Source: Chloroflexota bacterium
GTDB lineage: Bacteria > Chloroflexota > Limnocylindria > Limnocylindrales > CSP1-4
Assembly (NCBI GenBank): GCA_021786265.1
Contig: JAJYNP010000141.1
Coordinates: 54,605 to 118,604 of the forward strand
Direction: 5' to 3'
DNA: 64,000 nucleotides
A model generated the notes under the pieces. That model ran no database searches and was not told the DNA's origin. It worked only from the letters and a program-made list of their open reading frames with translations. Both the position numbers and the translations under genes were made by a program. Shown piece after piece: positions 37,339-46,737 of this stretch. Numbering within the stretch: the stretch's first letter is position 1; the number at the start of each line of letters is the position of its first letter.

Positions 37339-38130
37339 CTACGGAATGCAGATCCCCCAACCACCGTATACGCCGCCGTACATCGAGGGGCAGGCCTGGG
37401 TGGTGACAAGCGTCAGGTTGCGCTGATTGCCGGAGTAGTGGTTGTCACTCGTCATGACCGCGTTGGCGGCGACGTCGAAGAGCAGGAGTCCGGCAGACGC
37501 GTATCCCGATCCCGTGTAGTAGTTGCCCGAGATGGCGTTGCCCGTCGCCGAGCCGCTCGCGCCGTAGCCGAATTGGATGCCATTCTGAGCAATGATCAAG
37601 ACCTGGCCGAGGCCGGTGACTGAGTTGTCGGAGACGGTTACATCCGCATTGGTGCCGCTGACGACGATCCCGCCCTTCTGGTACAGCGAGATGGTGTTTC
37701 CGCTGACGGTGCCGCTGACGGTGCCGCTGACGGTGCCGGTGGTCTGGTAGCCATCGTAGTAGACAGCAACGCCGTGCTGGTTGCCGGAGAACGGGTTGTC
37801 GCCGATGTCGGAGATCGTGCTGTCGGTCACGTCCGCGCTGACGTTCCCATTGATGCCGTCGACGAATACGCCGTAGTAGATGGCCCCGGCGATCGTGGCG
37901 CCCGAAACCGACCAGTTCCCGCCGTCGTTCCCGTCGAGGTAAACGCCGATGTCACACCCGGTAGGAACCACCGTCGAACTGTCCACATTCTGATCAACGA
38001 TGCCAGCCGTCATCGTCCCTTTGCTAGTAGTGACGCTGGAGCATGCCGACGCGGCCGCCGGGGCTGCCGCAGCAACGAACATTGGCGCCACGAGCACCAC
38101 GGCCGGGATGAGACCGATGATCCTGCGCAC
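37339..38130 (-). CDS. Secreted beta-helix repeat protein
   Basis: 263 residues from a GTG start (38130), chosen because a clear AGGAGG site lies 7 bp upstream and it gives a proper signal peptide (VRRIIGLIPAVVLVAPMFVAAAAPAAASA). The mature part has right-handed beta-helix character: short repeats such as GNWSVSGATIAGAIYYGVFVDGINGNVSADVTDSTISDIG, VSGTVSGTVSGNTISLYQKGG and VSDNSVTGLG. Three copies of TVSG coincide with a DNA repeat near 37700-37735. It is noticeably lower in GC than neighbours. Likely a cell-surface or extracellular protein; no catalytic residues recognised. Confidence 0.82.
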   Translation of the reverse strand: MRRIIGLIPAVVLVAPMFVAAAAPAAASACSSVTTSKGTMTAGIVDQNVDSSTVVPTGCDIGVYLDGNDGGNWSVSGATIAGAIYYGVFVDGINGNVSADVTDSTISDIGDNPFSGNQHGVAVYYDGYQTTGTVSGTVSGTVSGNTISLYQKGGIVVSGTNADVTVSDNSVTGLGQVLIIAQNGIQFGYGASGSATGNAISGNYYTGSGYASAGLLLFDVAANAVMTSDNHYSGNQRNLTLVTTQACPSMYGGVYGGWGICIP

Positions 38131-38453
38131 AGACTCCTCCTGAGCTCGTGCAGTCCACTCCGCTGGGCAGATCCCCCCTCCCTTGGCACCCGACCCGACG
38201 TACCGGCAACACCGGCACGGCCACCGGGCCTGACACCACCCGAATGACGACACGCCGGAGGCATCACCTCCTCGCCGGGCGGCGCCGCACGATGGCGGCA
38301 CCAGTACAACGCCGGTTGCGCCACGGGGATTGCCACCGCCACTACCAAGGTACGGGGTGGCAAAGCCAACGGTACTCCCTGCGTGGGGGAGGTCAAGCTT
38401 TCAATCAACCTGAAACCAACAAAGTGGTGCGACCCGACACTACCCGCCCCCGG
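38131..38453. other. Intergenic region upstream of the beta-helix gene
   Basis: About 320 bp, AT-richer around 38393-38430 where a minus-strand promoter for the secreted protein could lie (a TTGACC box near 38396 followed 16 bp later by TACCGT). No terminator is evident for the aspartase gene on the right. Confidence 0.35.
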
Positions 38454-40004
38454 TCAGCCTCCCGCACCCACCGGGCCCGTCGGCGGCTCGTAGCCCTCGG
38501 GCATCGTCGGCGCGTAGCGGAAGCCGCCGGCCACGCCGGGCTCGGTCAGCTCGTGCGGATCGAGGATTGCGTCGAGGTCCTCCTTCGAGAAGACGCCCTT
38601 CTCCAGCACCAGCTGGCGGATCGTCTTGCCCGTCCGCACCGCCTCCTTCGCGATGTCGGCGGCCAGTCGATAGCCGATGTACGGCGCCAGCGGCGTCGCC
38701 ATCGCGCTCGACTGCTCCAGCAGGTCGGCGCAGTGCGCCTCGTCGGCCTCGATCCCCCGCACGGCCTCCCGGGCGAACTGCCGGACGCCGGTGGTCAGGA
38801 TCGTCAGCGACTCGAGCGTGTCGTGGGCGATGATCGGCATCATCACGTTGAGCTCGAGCTGGCCGCGCGACGCCGCCCAGGCCACGCACGTGTCGTTGCC
38901 GATCACATGGAAGCAGATCATCGAGAGGTTCTCGACCATGACCGGGTTCACCTTGCCCGGCATGATCGACGAGCCGGGCTGGCGCGCCGGCAGGCGGATC
39001 TCGCCGAAGCCGGTCCGCGGCCCCGACGACATCAGCAGCAGGTCCTCCATGATCTTCAGGAGGTCGACCGCGAGCCCGCGGATCGCCGCCGACACCTCGG
39101 TCATGGGCCCCATCGACTGGGTGGCCTGCACCAGGTGCTCGGCGCTGCGCAGCTCGTGGCCGGTCTGCTCGGAGAGGAAACCGACGACCCGGGCGATGTA
39201 CTCGGGCTCGGCGTTGAGCCCGGTCCCTACCGCGGTCGCGCCGATGTTCTGCTCGCGGATGGCGTCGGCCGCGTGCTCGAGGCGCTCCTTCGCCCGGCGC
39301 ATGGTCAGCGCGTAGGCGGCGAACTCCTGGCCGAGGCGGATCGGCACGGCGTCCTGCATGTGGGTGCGGCCCGACTTCAGGACGCGGTCGAACTCGCGAC
39401 CCTTCTCGTCGAACGCATCGATCAGCTCCTGCAGCGAGGGCAGGAAGTCGCGCACCAGGTCGAGCGTGGCCACGCGCATCGTGGTCGGGAAGACGTCGTT
39501 GGTCGACTGCGCCATGTTCACGTGGTCGTTCGGGCTGACCACCGCGTAGTCGCCGCGCTTCCCGCTACCGATGCCGCGCGCGAAGAGGATCTCGATCGCG
39601 CGGTTGGCCAGGACCTCGTTGGTGTTCATGTTGTGGCTGACGCCGGCACCAGCCTGGAAGGGATCGACGCGGAAGCCGTCGACCAGGCGCGCCCGGAGCG
39701 CGCTGCCCTCGGGGGTGTCGCTGTCCGGCGCGAGCCCGAGCACCTCGTCGGCGGCGTGCACGATGCCCTCATAGAGGTGGTCGGGGAGGCGGCCGGTGGA
39801 GTGGTTGGCCCGGGCGGCGGCCTTCTTGACCTGGACCGCGGCGCTGACCAGGGCCGGGTTGGGGCGCATGCCACTGATCGGGAAGTTCTGGATGGCGCGC
39901 TGGGCCTGCACGCCCCAGTACGCGTCCTCGGGGACCTCGAGCCAGCCCAGGGGATCGCGCTCCATGCGGTACCCGGGGCGGGGGGCGGGAGCAGGTTCGG
40001 GCAT
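38454..40004 (-). CDS. aspA: Aspartate ammonia-lyase / class II fumarase family
   Basis: 516 residues of the fumarase/aspartase superfamily. The signature GSSIMPGKVNP is present (about residues 333-343), along with VSHNMNTNEVLANRAIEI, HVNMAQSTNDVFPTTMRVA, GRTHMQDAVPIRLGQEF and RGQLELNVMMPIIAHDTLESL. The ELNVMMPIIAHDTLES block and DAVP favour aspartase over fumarase C. Deaminates L-aspartate to fumarate and ammonia, or hydrates fumarate. Length is a little above the usual 460-470 because of a 40-residue C-terminal extension rich in Gly/Pro. Stands alone within the secretome island. Confidence 0.85.
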   Translation of the reverse strand: MPEPAPAPRPGYRMERDPLGWLEVPEDAYWGVQAQRAIQNFPISGMRPNPALVSAAVQVKKAAARANHSTGRLPDHLYEGIVHAADEVLGLAPDSDTPEGSALRARLVDGFRVDPFQAGAGVSHNMNTNEVLANRAIEILFARGIGSGKRGDYAVVSPNDHVNMAQSTNDVFPTTMRVATLDLVRDFLPSLQELIDAFDEKGREFDRVLKSGRTHMQDAVPIRLGQEFAAYALTMRRAKERLEHAADAIREQNIGATAVGTGLNAEPEYIARVVGFLSEQTGHELRSAEHLVQATQSMGPMTEVSAAIRGLAVDLLKIMEDLLLMSSGPRTGFGEIRLPARQPGSSIMPGKVNPVMVENLSMICFHVIGNDTCVAWAASRGQLELNVMMPIIAHDTLESLTILTTGVRQFAREAVRGIEADEAHCADLLEQSSAMATPLAPYIGYRLAADIAKEAVRTGKTIRQLVLEKGVFSKEDLDAILDPHELTEPGVAGGFRYAPTMPEGYEPPTGPVGAGG

Positions 40005-40134
40005 CTGGATCGAACCTCCGGGACGCGAGGGTGCGGCGCCTGGCCGCTGCGGACCGACGACGACGATCTAGGGCGAGTGTAGTCCGGCTGGCTGGGCGCG
40101 GAAGAACGGATCACGACGAAAACAGACACGTGTG

Positions 40135-40165
40135 CCGAGGCCCCGGGACGTGCCCGGGGCCTCGG
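40135..40165 (-). terminator. Terminator of the S8 peptidase gene
   Basis: Perfect 13-bp stem CCGAGGCCCCGGG/CCCGGGGCCTCGG (40135-40147 and 40153-40165) with loop ACGTG, 46 bp past the S8 stop, followed on the minus strand by a short TTTT run. A near-identical stem ends the BNR gene. Confidence 0.8.
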
Positions 40166-40211
40166 TTGATGCGCATGCTTGGCCGCGACCTGCGGCCGCA
40201 GTGCTGCTGCG

Positions 40212-42497
40212 TCAGGGAGCGACCTCCGCCCAGTAGGCGAGATGGTAAGGCTGGCCGTTGTCCGGAGTGAGTGTCAGCCAACCCTGGACGATCGCGCCGT
40301 TGGCCGAGCCCGGTTTGACGGTCAGCGTGAGGGTCTGCGTCTCGCCGCCTGCCAGCGTCAGGGTCGGCGCGAACTCGATCCGATCGTCACCGACCGAACT
40401 GGAACCCGCTGCGTAGTACATGCCCGGAGCGCCAGTGGCCGGCGTGAACTGCGTGGCGGCGAGAGTGAACACGACGCTGCTCGACCCGCTGTTCGTCACG
40501 GTCACGGCCAGAGGCGTGGCCTGGTTCTTGGATGCGTTGATCTTTCTGAAGCTGAAGGAGACGGGAGCGAAGGAGACGGTCGCGTTGGCCGCATTGCCCA
40601 GGTTCTCGCGTCCCGCGCCCTGACCCATCGGCCCCACGGTCGCGGCGCCCGAGACGGCGTCCTTCACGACCTGGTCGGCCGTGTTGACCAGCGCCGACTT
40701 GACCTGCGCTGGCGACCAGGCAGGGTGGATTCCCAACAAGACCGCCGCAGAGCCGGCGAGGTGCGGCGTCGCCATCGATGTCCCGCTGTAGAACGCCCAG
40801 TTGGCGTCATCGCACGTCGTCCCGGTGGGATTCGTGCACGGAATCGAGCTCAGGACGTTGACCCCGACGGACGTGACGTCCGGTTTGATCGCCTCGTCGA
40901 CGTAGGTCGGACCCTGGCTGCTGAAACCGGCCAAGATGTCCTGATTTCCGGTGATGAACTCCGAGAGGTCCGCAGACGCCGCCACCGACGTGGCGCTCCT
41001 GATGGCGTTCCCGTCCGCCTTGCCGACCATGACCGCCGGGATGCCGTCCTCGTAGCCGGCGGAGCGAGCCATCGCCGACGGGTCGCCGGCGACGTTGTTC
41101 ACCACGATCACCGCGATGGCGCCCGCGGACTTCGCGTTCGCGACCTTCTCGCTGAACACGCACGTACCGCGATTCACGAACGCGAGCTTGCCGCTCAGGT
41201 TGCCCAGGTTGCTGCCGTTGCACGCGGTGCTGCCGGTGTCGACCGCGCCGTACGTCGTGGTGGCGTCGAGCTTTGCGAAATCGCCGACGGCCGCGCCGAC
41301 CGTCTCGCCGTTGGCCGTCACGGGCTGGCCGACGAAGTGGCGGTTGGTGCTCGCACCGGCCGTGATGATGTTGCGTGCCCGGCCGGGCGATTCGAGCGTG
41401 TACGGACCGGGGCCGCTGTTTCCGGCAGCCACGGTCACCACCACCCCGGCAGCCACTGCATCATCGAGGCCCATCGCGAGCAGATCGTTGTTGCCGTGGT
41501 AGGCGCCGCCAAGCGACAGCGTGATGACGTCCATGCCGTCGTCCACTGCCGCCTCGACCGCGTTGAGGATGTCCTCGCTCCGCGCGTTGACGACGTCTCC
41601 CGGGAACACGTTGTAGTTGCCGAGCCACGCGCCGGGCGCGACGCCGGACATCGAGGTTCCGGCGATCGCAACGCCGTCGACCGTCGGCGGTGGCGTCGTC
41701 ACCACGCCCGCGACGGTCCCGGCGACGTGCGTCCCGTGATCGCCCACGCCCGGGATCGGCATCGCGTCGTATTGCGACTGGGGGTACTTGTTGTAGAAGA
41801 CTTTCGCGACGATGACCTTGGGGCTGACGTATTCGCACGACTCGCCGTGGCTGTCCGCCGCGTCGCACTTCGGGAAGCCGGCCGGATAGCTGAAGCCGGC
41901 CGGATCGAAGAACGGGTGCCGGTAGTCGATGCCGGAATCGATGACGCCGACCTTGATGCCAGTGCCCGCGCTCGGCTGGCCGCCCGCCGACGCCCACGCG
42001 GGCGCGGCGTTGATGATGCCGACGCTCTGCGTCATCGACGGGTGATACAGCGCGTTGTACTCGACCGTGACCACATCGGCGTTGTTCGAGAGCCTGCCGA
42101 TCGCGTTACCGTTGAGCTGCACGGCCACACCGTTCAGCACCGTGAAGAACTCCGACGTGATCTTTGCGCTGGGCACGTTCTTCTGGAGCCAGTGCGCGAA
42201 GTCCGAGTGCTCGTTCTTGAGGTAACCCAGGTACTTCTTGACCGCGGCGCTGTTCGGGTTGAGCTTGCCGTGGTCGGGCCGCGTCTTTTCGAAGCCCTTG
42301 AGGTGCCCGTCGTACGTCGCCAGCGGGTCCTCCCGCAGCACGACGATCGCGGACGAGGTGTCGACGTCGACGCCAGCGATTGGGCCGGCGTCCCGACTCG
42401 CCGGCGGTGCGTAGGCGGGTGCGGGACCCGCGAGAACGGTGCCGGTCGCCAGCACCATGGCCGCCAGCAGCGCTGGCAGGGTCAGCCGAAATCGCAC
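40212..42497 (-). CDS. Secreted S8 family serine peptidase (subtilase)
   Basis: 761 residues. Signal peptide about 1-28 (MRFRLTLPALLAAMVLATGTVLAGPAPAYA), propeptide-like region to about 150 with the I9-type segment, then the catalytic domain: Asp in GVIDSGIDYRHPFF, His in GDHGTHVAGTVAG, and Ser in FYSGTSMATPHLAGSAAVLL; a protease-associated (PA) insert (GKLAFVNRGTCVFSEKVANAKSAGAIAVIVVNN) sits between His and Ser. The C-terminal 130 residues are an Ig-like Fn3/NEW3-type domain. Should act outside the cell to degrade proteins. Preceded by GAGGGAC and ended by a strong hairpin. Confidence 0.94.
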   Translation of the reverse strand: MRFRLTLPALLAAMVLATGTVLAGPAPAYAPPASRDAGPIAGVDVDTSSAIVVLREDPLATYDGHLKGFEKTRPDHGKLNPNSAAVKKYLGYLKNEHSDFAHWLQKNVPSAKITSEFFTVLNGVAVQLNGNAIGRLSNNADVVTVEYNALYHPSMTQSVGIINAAPAWASAGGQPSAGTGIKVGVIDSGIDYRHPFFDPAGFSYPAGFPKCDAADSHGESCEYVSPKVIVAKVFYNKYPQSQYDAMPIPGVGDHGTHVAGTVAGVVTTPPPTVDGVAIAGTSMSGVAPGAWLGNYNVFPGDVVNARSEDILNAVEAAVDDGMDVITLSLGGAYHGNNDLLAMGLDDAVAAGVVVTVAAGNSGPGPYTLESPGRARNIITAGASTNRHFVGQPVTANGETVGAAVGDFAKLDATTTYGAVDTGSTACNGSNLGNLSGKLAFVNRGTCVFSEKVANAKSAGAIAVIVVNNVAGDPSAMARSAGYEDGIPAVMVGKADGNAIRSATSVAASADLSEFITGNQDILAGFSSQGPTYVDEAIKPDVTSVGVNVLSSIPCTNPTGTTCDDANWAFYSGTSMATPHLAGSAAVLLGIHPAWSPAQVKSALVNTADQVVKDAVSGAATVGPMGQGAGRENLGNAANATVSFAPVSFSFRKINASKNQATPLAVTVTNSGSSSVVFTLAATQFTPATGAPGMYYAAGSSSVGDDRIEFAPTLTLAGGETQTLTLTVKPGSANGAIVQGWLTLTPDNGQPYHLAYWAEVAP

Positions 42498-42916
42498 GTC
42501 GTCCCTCCAGAGACAGCGATATGGCGGCGGGCCTCCCCCGCCGGCTGATCTCGGGGACGTGCGCCAAGGGTACTATCGCCGGCGGCGCTCAGAACCTCCT
42601 CCCAGTCTGGGGATGGTTCCAGCAGTCAACGGTTTCTGCGGGGGAGAAGAGCCGCGGTGAAGTCAGCCCGGAGCTGCCGGTCGCCGCCCGCGAAGCCCGG
42701 CTGTTTGTGGGTGCCCTTGGACTACCGCGCCGACCGCCTATCCTCGCGTGATCGAGGACGGTGCCGCTGCCGGCGGATGGGTGGGCAGAGGGACTCTCAT
42801 CGTCCAGTGGTCTGGACGGCGGTCATCATCGCACCAAGGAAGGTCAGGCGGCGGGCGCCAGCGCGGTAGATCGCTGACGCCCGCCGCCTCTACTCTCGTT
42901 CGTGCCGGCCCGTGAA
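42498..42916. other. Intergenic region between S8 and S53 peptidase genes
   Basis: About 420 bp containing the S53 terminator at 42846-42889 and the S8 promoter region near 42560-42780. No gene supported. Confidence 0.4.
42846..42889 (-). terminator. Terminator of the S53 peptidase gene
   Basis: 12-bp outer stem AGGCGGCGGGCG/CGCCCGCCGCCT (42846-42857 and 42878-42889) with an inner CAGCG/CGCTG stem, 27 bp after the S53 stop. Confidence 0.75.
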
Positions 42917-44332
42917 CTACGGCGCGGGCGGGAACGTGTAGCTGGCACTCGCCCCCGGTGCCAGCGAGCTCATGAGCCCCGAGACGATCGGCGTCCCGAG
43001 CCCGGTGGGGAGATCGTAGCCCGCGGCGGCCGGGAAACCCGGGGCCGTCGGATATGGGTCGTTGTTCTCGCCCACGGTCACGTCGTGGAAGTCCACGGCG
43101 TAGGCGGATGGGTTGGCAGCCAGACCGTACAGCCTGGGATTCAGCTCGCCGAGCGGGCTCTTGCCCACGGCGCCGCGCGCCTGGTCGAGGTCGGCCGTGA
43201 TGGCCGCCCAGCTCGGAGCACCTTCGCTGGTGCCCCCGAAGAAGTAGAACCCGTTGTTCGACCCGCCCAGGAACCCCAGGTAGATCATCGTCGCGGTGTA
43301 CACGGACGCGTTGAACGCCACGTCCGACGTGGTCCGCATGCTGTAGCCAGAGACGCCGCCCTGGTAGTCAGGGGCGGAGAAGACCACGCTCGGCGCACCT
43401 CCGGTGGCCCCGAACGGACCGTAAGCGCAGCCGAAGGGGCAGAGTGCGGGGTCAGTGTCGTTCCAGGTGGTCTCGCCGAGGTACGTGCCACTGTCGGCGG
43501 CGGACAGATCCGTTCCGCCAGTCGCCGTCACCAGCGGATCAGACGCCGGGTACAAGGCATTGGCCACCGGGTAACCGTCCGAGGCGCCGCCGTCACCGGA
43601 AGACGCGAGCACGCTCATCCCGTCAGCCGCCGCCAGTTGGTAGATCGCATGGGCCTGCTGGAGCTGGAGATTGTTCCCAAGCCCGCGGATCGCCGCCTCG
43701 TCGACGCCGAAGCTCATGGACATCACCGCGCCGAGGTGATTGACCACGGCGTACTGCTCGGCCACGTTGAGGGCGTTGCCGTCGTTGTTGGACGCTACGA
43801 CGAGGTTGATCCGAGCACCAGGTGCCAGCCCGTGAACGGTCTGGACGTCGAGGCTCGTCTCCTCGGCCCAGCCTGTTTCCTGGTGTTGCTGGCGCGGGTT
43901 GTAGGCAGGCCTGCCGTCTGGGTAGTACACGTGCAGGTCGGCCGCCGGCAGGCCGAACTCGGCCGAATAGGTGGCAAGGTCGCTGGCCACGGTGGGGCTG
44001 CCGTAGGCGTCGACGATGGCCACCTGCTCGCCCGTGCCGGCCCACTGGCCGTTGACGGTCCAGGGAATGCTGTACGCCTGGTGCAGGATCTGGGGCGTAT
44101 AGCAGGCCAGGCCGAAGTCGGCGACGCACTGGCTGGGGCTGGGGAACTGGGTGGGCACCGCCGATGCGGCAGTGTCCTGGATGGCGATTGGGTGAACTTC
44201 GTAGACGATGCTGGCGGTGTTGCCCGTGGCAGCGGCAACCGAGCCGGGCAGCCCCGCGGCCACGGCGAGAACGATCGTGCTGGTGGCGAGCGTCGCCACG
44301 CGGCGGGCAATGCGGCTCTTCCCCGGACTCAT
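42917..44332 (-). CDS. Secreted S53 family (sedolisin-like) peptidase
   Basis: 471 residues. Signal peptide about 1-35. The sedolisin fold shows the Glu/Asp pair in GWAEETSLDVQTVHGLAPGA (E...xxxD; about 155-160) and the catalytic Ser in FGGTSEGAPSWAAITADL (GTSxxxP), plus the SMSFG oxyanion region near the middle and C-terminal calcium-site FHDVTVGEN. It lacks the usual long Pro-kumamolisin propeptide: the catalytic domain begins at about residue 60 after IRQDTAASAVPTQF-like sequence, so processing may differ. ATG 44332 has a GGAGGAG site 8 bp ahead. Sedolisins are acid-active; activity here is inferred. Confidence 0.85.
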   Translation of the reverse strand: MSPGKSRIARRVATLATSTIVLAVAAGLPGSVAAATGNTASIVYEVHPIAIQDTAASAVPTQFPSPSQCVADFGLACYTPQILHQAYSIPWTVNGQWAGTGEQVAIVDAYGSPTVASDLATYSAEFGLPAADLHVYYPDGRPAYNPRQQHQETGWAEETSLDVQTVHGLAPGARINLVVASNNDGNALNVAEQYAVVNHLGAVMSMSFGVDEAAIRGLGNNLQLQQAHAIYQLAAADGMSVLASSGDGGASDGYPVANALYPASDPLVTATGGTDLSAADSGTYLGETTWNDTDPALCPFGCAYGPFGATGGAPSVVFSAPDYQGGVSGYSMRTTSDVAFNASVYTATMIYLGFLGGSNNGFYFFGGTSEGAPSWAAITADLDQARGAVGKSPLGELNPRLYGLAANPSAYAVDFHDVTVGENNDPYPTAPGFPAAAGYDLPTGLGTPIVSGLMSSLAPGASASYTFPPAP

Positions 44333-44659
44333 TCGCAGGCTCCTCCTGTCAACGAGCGTCTGTCCGAGTGAGCCTCCCCGACCCTCCCACCGTCCTACCC
44401 TCCCGGTGAGCGACAGGCAGACGCTGTCGTGTCCACGCCCTGGACCGATGGCTTCTGCAGGTCGACGCGACAGTACCACTGACCCGCCGGGGTGGGACCA
44501 TCGGTGGCGCCACGCGGTGCCTCATGGCACCGGTTTCCGGCGTCTCCATCTCCACCCCTCGTGTGTCGAGGCCCCGAGCCAACGGCCGGGGCCTCGAGTG
44601 CACGCTTCGTTGTTGCTGCAGCCGCACGGCGCGGCCGCCTGTGTTGCCCGCAACTCTCC
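44333..44659. other. Intergenic region upstream of the S53 gene
   Basis: About 330 bp. It includes the BNR gene's terminator at 44566-44597; the S53 promoter should lie nearer 44345-44450. No other feature recognised. Confidence 0.4.
44566..44597 (-). terminator. Terminator of the BNR-repeat protein gene
   Basis: 10-bp stem TCGAGGCCCC/GGGGCCTCGA (44566-44575 and 44588-44597) with an inner GCC/GGC stem in the loop, about 63 bp past the stop. The stem repeats the GAGGCCCCG/CGGGGCCTC core used downstream of the S8 gene. Confidence 0.75.
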
Positions 44660-46405
44660 TCAGGGAGTGAACACGCCGTAGATGTCCGAGTTGCCGAAGG
44701 TGTCCGGGCAGACGGTCGAGTCATTGACGGCCGGGCGGTTCTCGTTCGTGGCCGTGCCATCGACGACCATCATCCGCCAGGCATCGACCGCGCTGCAGTC
44801 GGCCGCGCCGCGCACGTCGTTGAAGACCGCATACGCGCCGTCACCCGTGGCCGCGATCGAGTTGTAGTCGCCCAGGAACTCGGCCACCAGGTTGTTCTGG
44901 GACGAGCCGCGCGCGTCGCCGGTCGTGCCTCGGTGGAGGTCGATCCAAGCAGACGCCGTGCCGATGTCGGCGATGGACACCCCGCGCACCACGCCCTGCA
45001 TCGAGCGCGCCTTGCTCGTGTCCGACTGCCAGGGCTGCAGGAAGTTGTCATACGTGACGTAGACGGTCGAGCCGTCCGGAGCGATCGCCACGGCCGGGAA
45101 GTCGGGCCGGTCGCCCGACGGAGCCGCGTTCACCGGACCGGACCAGGTGTTCCCGCCGTCGGTCGACCAGACGACGGCCGCTTGCTCGTTCGGACCGCCA
45201 TGCGTGTCGGTCGGGGTCGAGCCGTTCGACCAGGTCATCACGATCGTGTTTGTGGCCCCGTCACCCGAGGGTGCGCCATTGGCGATGTCCACGCTGGGGA
45301 AGCTGTCCGTGCGCGCGCCGGCCACTCCGTCGAAGCTGGCGCGGCCCGTGGTCACGTCGAACTGGCCGACGTCGACGACGTTCGCGACGATGCGCGGCCG
45401 CTCGAACGTCACGCCCCCGTCGAACGAGCGCGTCATGTACTGCACGCTCTGGCCGGTCTTGACGTTCGTGCCTTCCCAGAAGACGTAAACGGTCCCTGTG
45501 CTGCTCGTCCGGATCGCGCAGCCCTGGCGGCCACCGGTCTGGCTGTTGTTGGTGGCCGGGCTGAGCTGCAGCTGCCCGGACCAGGTGTCGCCGCCGTCGG
45601 TGGAGCGCGTGAACATCACCGGCTCAGAGCCGGCGGCGCCACGGAAGGCGACGTTGCAGACGTAGACGTTGCCAAAGTTGGGGCTCGACGCGGCGTTGTC
45701 GACCCACAGCGCGTCCTTGTCGGAGAAGAGCGCCGCGTTTTGCTTGGAGACGATGACGGGCGCCATCCAGGCGCTATTGTCACCAGCTGCCGCAGCGGTT
45801 AAGTGGTCGGTGCGCGAGACGGCGATCGCCTCGAAGCCCTTGAAGGCCGTCTCGGAGCGCTGGCTCGAGAAGTTGGACGTCAGGTTGCCGTAGTAAAGCC
45901 GCACGCCGTTCGACCAGGAGAAGCCGCCGTGGCCGGGCTTCGGTCCGAAGGCGAGCATCGGGTCGCCGTCCGAGACGAGACCGTTCTCGAAGTACCCGGG
46001 GAGGGTGCCGATGGGGCCGACGCCGGGCGTGCAGGTGCCCGGGCTCGTGCAGCTGCGCGCCGACCAGCCGGTGTACGTCGGCTGCGTCCAGCTCGTGCCG
46101 CCGTCGATCGAGAAGTAGATCCCGGAGACGCCCACCCCGTCGGTGAAGGGGCAGGTGGTGGGGTTACCGGCCGCGCACGCTTCCAGGTCGATCTCGTCGT
46201 TGGAACCGGCCGCCATGATCTTCGGGTTGAGTGGATCGATCGCGATCGCCGGCTCATTCTGCTTGTTCTGTGGGAAGGTGGTCGTCGGGCTGCCGCTCGT
46301 GACGAGGGCCGCGGCATCCGACGCCAGCACTGGACCTGCGATGGCCAGGGACGCAACGACCGGCAGCACGAGCGTTGTGCGCCAGCCGCGGGGTACACGT
46401 GCCAT
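44660..46405 (-). CDS. Secreted BNR/sialidase-like repeat protein
   Basis: 581 residues from the ATG at 46405, which has a GGAGGAGG site next to it and gives a signal peptide (about 1-30, MARVPRGWRTTLVLPVVASLAIAGPVLA). The body has repeated Asp-box (BNR) motifs of the six-bladed propeller type: SIDGGTSWTQPT, STDGGDTWSGQL, SFDGGVTFERP, STDGGNTWSGPV. The protein ends DTFGNSDIYGVFTP. Sialidase-fold surface proteins may be glycosidases or non-catalytic; the Arg triad of true sialidases is not evident, so call it sialidase-like. Part of the secretome island. Confidence 0.87.
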   Translation of the reverse strand: MARVPRGWRTTLVLPVVASLAIAGPVLASDAAALVTSGSPTTTFPQNKQNEPAIAIDPLNPKIMAAGSNDEIDLEACAAGNPTTCPFTDGVGVSGIYFSIDGGTSWTQPTYTGWSARSCTSPGTCTPGVGPIGTLPGYFENGLVSDGDPMLAFGPKPGHGGFSWSNGVRLYYGNLTSNFSSQRSETAFKGFEAIAVSRTDHLTAAAAGDNSAWMAPVIVSKQNAALFSDKDALWVDNAASSPNFGNVYVCNVAFRGAAGSEPVMFTRSTDGGDTWSGQLQLSPATNNSQTGGRQGCAIRTSSTGTVYVFWEGTNVKTGQSVQYMTRSFDGGVTFERPRIVANVVDVGQFDVTTGRASFDGVAGARTDSFPSVDIANGAPSGDGATNTIVMTWSNGSTPTDTHGGPNEQAAVVWSTDGGNTWSGPVNAAPSGDRPDFPAVAIAPDGSTVYVTYDNFLQPWQSDTSKARSMQGVVRGVSIADIGTASAWIDLHRGTTGDARGSSQNNLVAEFLGDYNSIAATGDGAYAVFNDVRGAADCSAVDAWRMMVVDGTATNENRPAVNDSTVCPDTFGNSDIYGVFTP

Positions 46406-46737
46406 GTCCTCCTCCGGAGTGCGAGTCTCTCCCGACGCATGCGGCGCGCAGCCCAACCCAGGGAGCCGAGCGCAAATTGGTGCGTTCTGCCGGTGCTCTC
46501 CCTCCCGCGTGACCCGCAGGCCGCAAGGGGGCCTGCAAGGACCGAAGGGTACCACCGGGGTGCACGAGATGGGGCCATATGAGCCCACGACGTGGTGCCA
46601 ACTGGCACCCTTTTGTGCTCCGCGCGGGCGCGCCACCGGCGACGACGATCCGGCCCTCGAACGTACGCAGTCGCGGGCCAACCGGACAGCGCCAACCGCA
46701 ACTGCCCCGCCAGCCTCATCTGCTACGATCGCCGCCC
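46406..46737. other. Divergent promoter region
   Basis: About 330 bp between the divergent BNR gene and the LolA-like gene, AT-richer around 46540-46620. It should hold both promoters; no operator recognised. Confidence 0.35.

Noticed and set aside
40179..42548. 789-residue plus-strand open frame
   Set aside because: Antisense to the S8 peptidase with its complete Asp-His-Ser triad.
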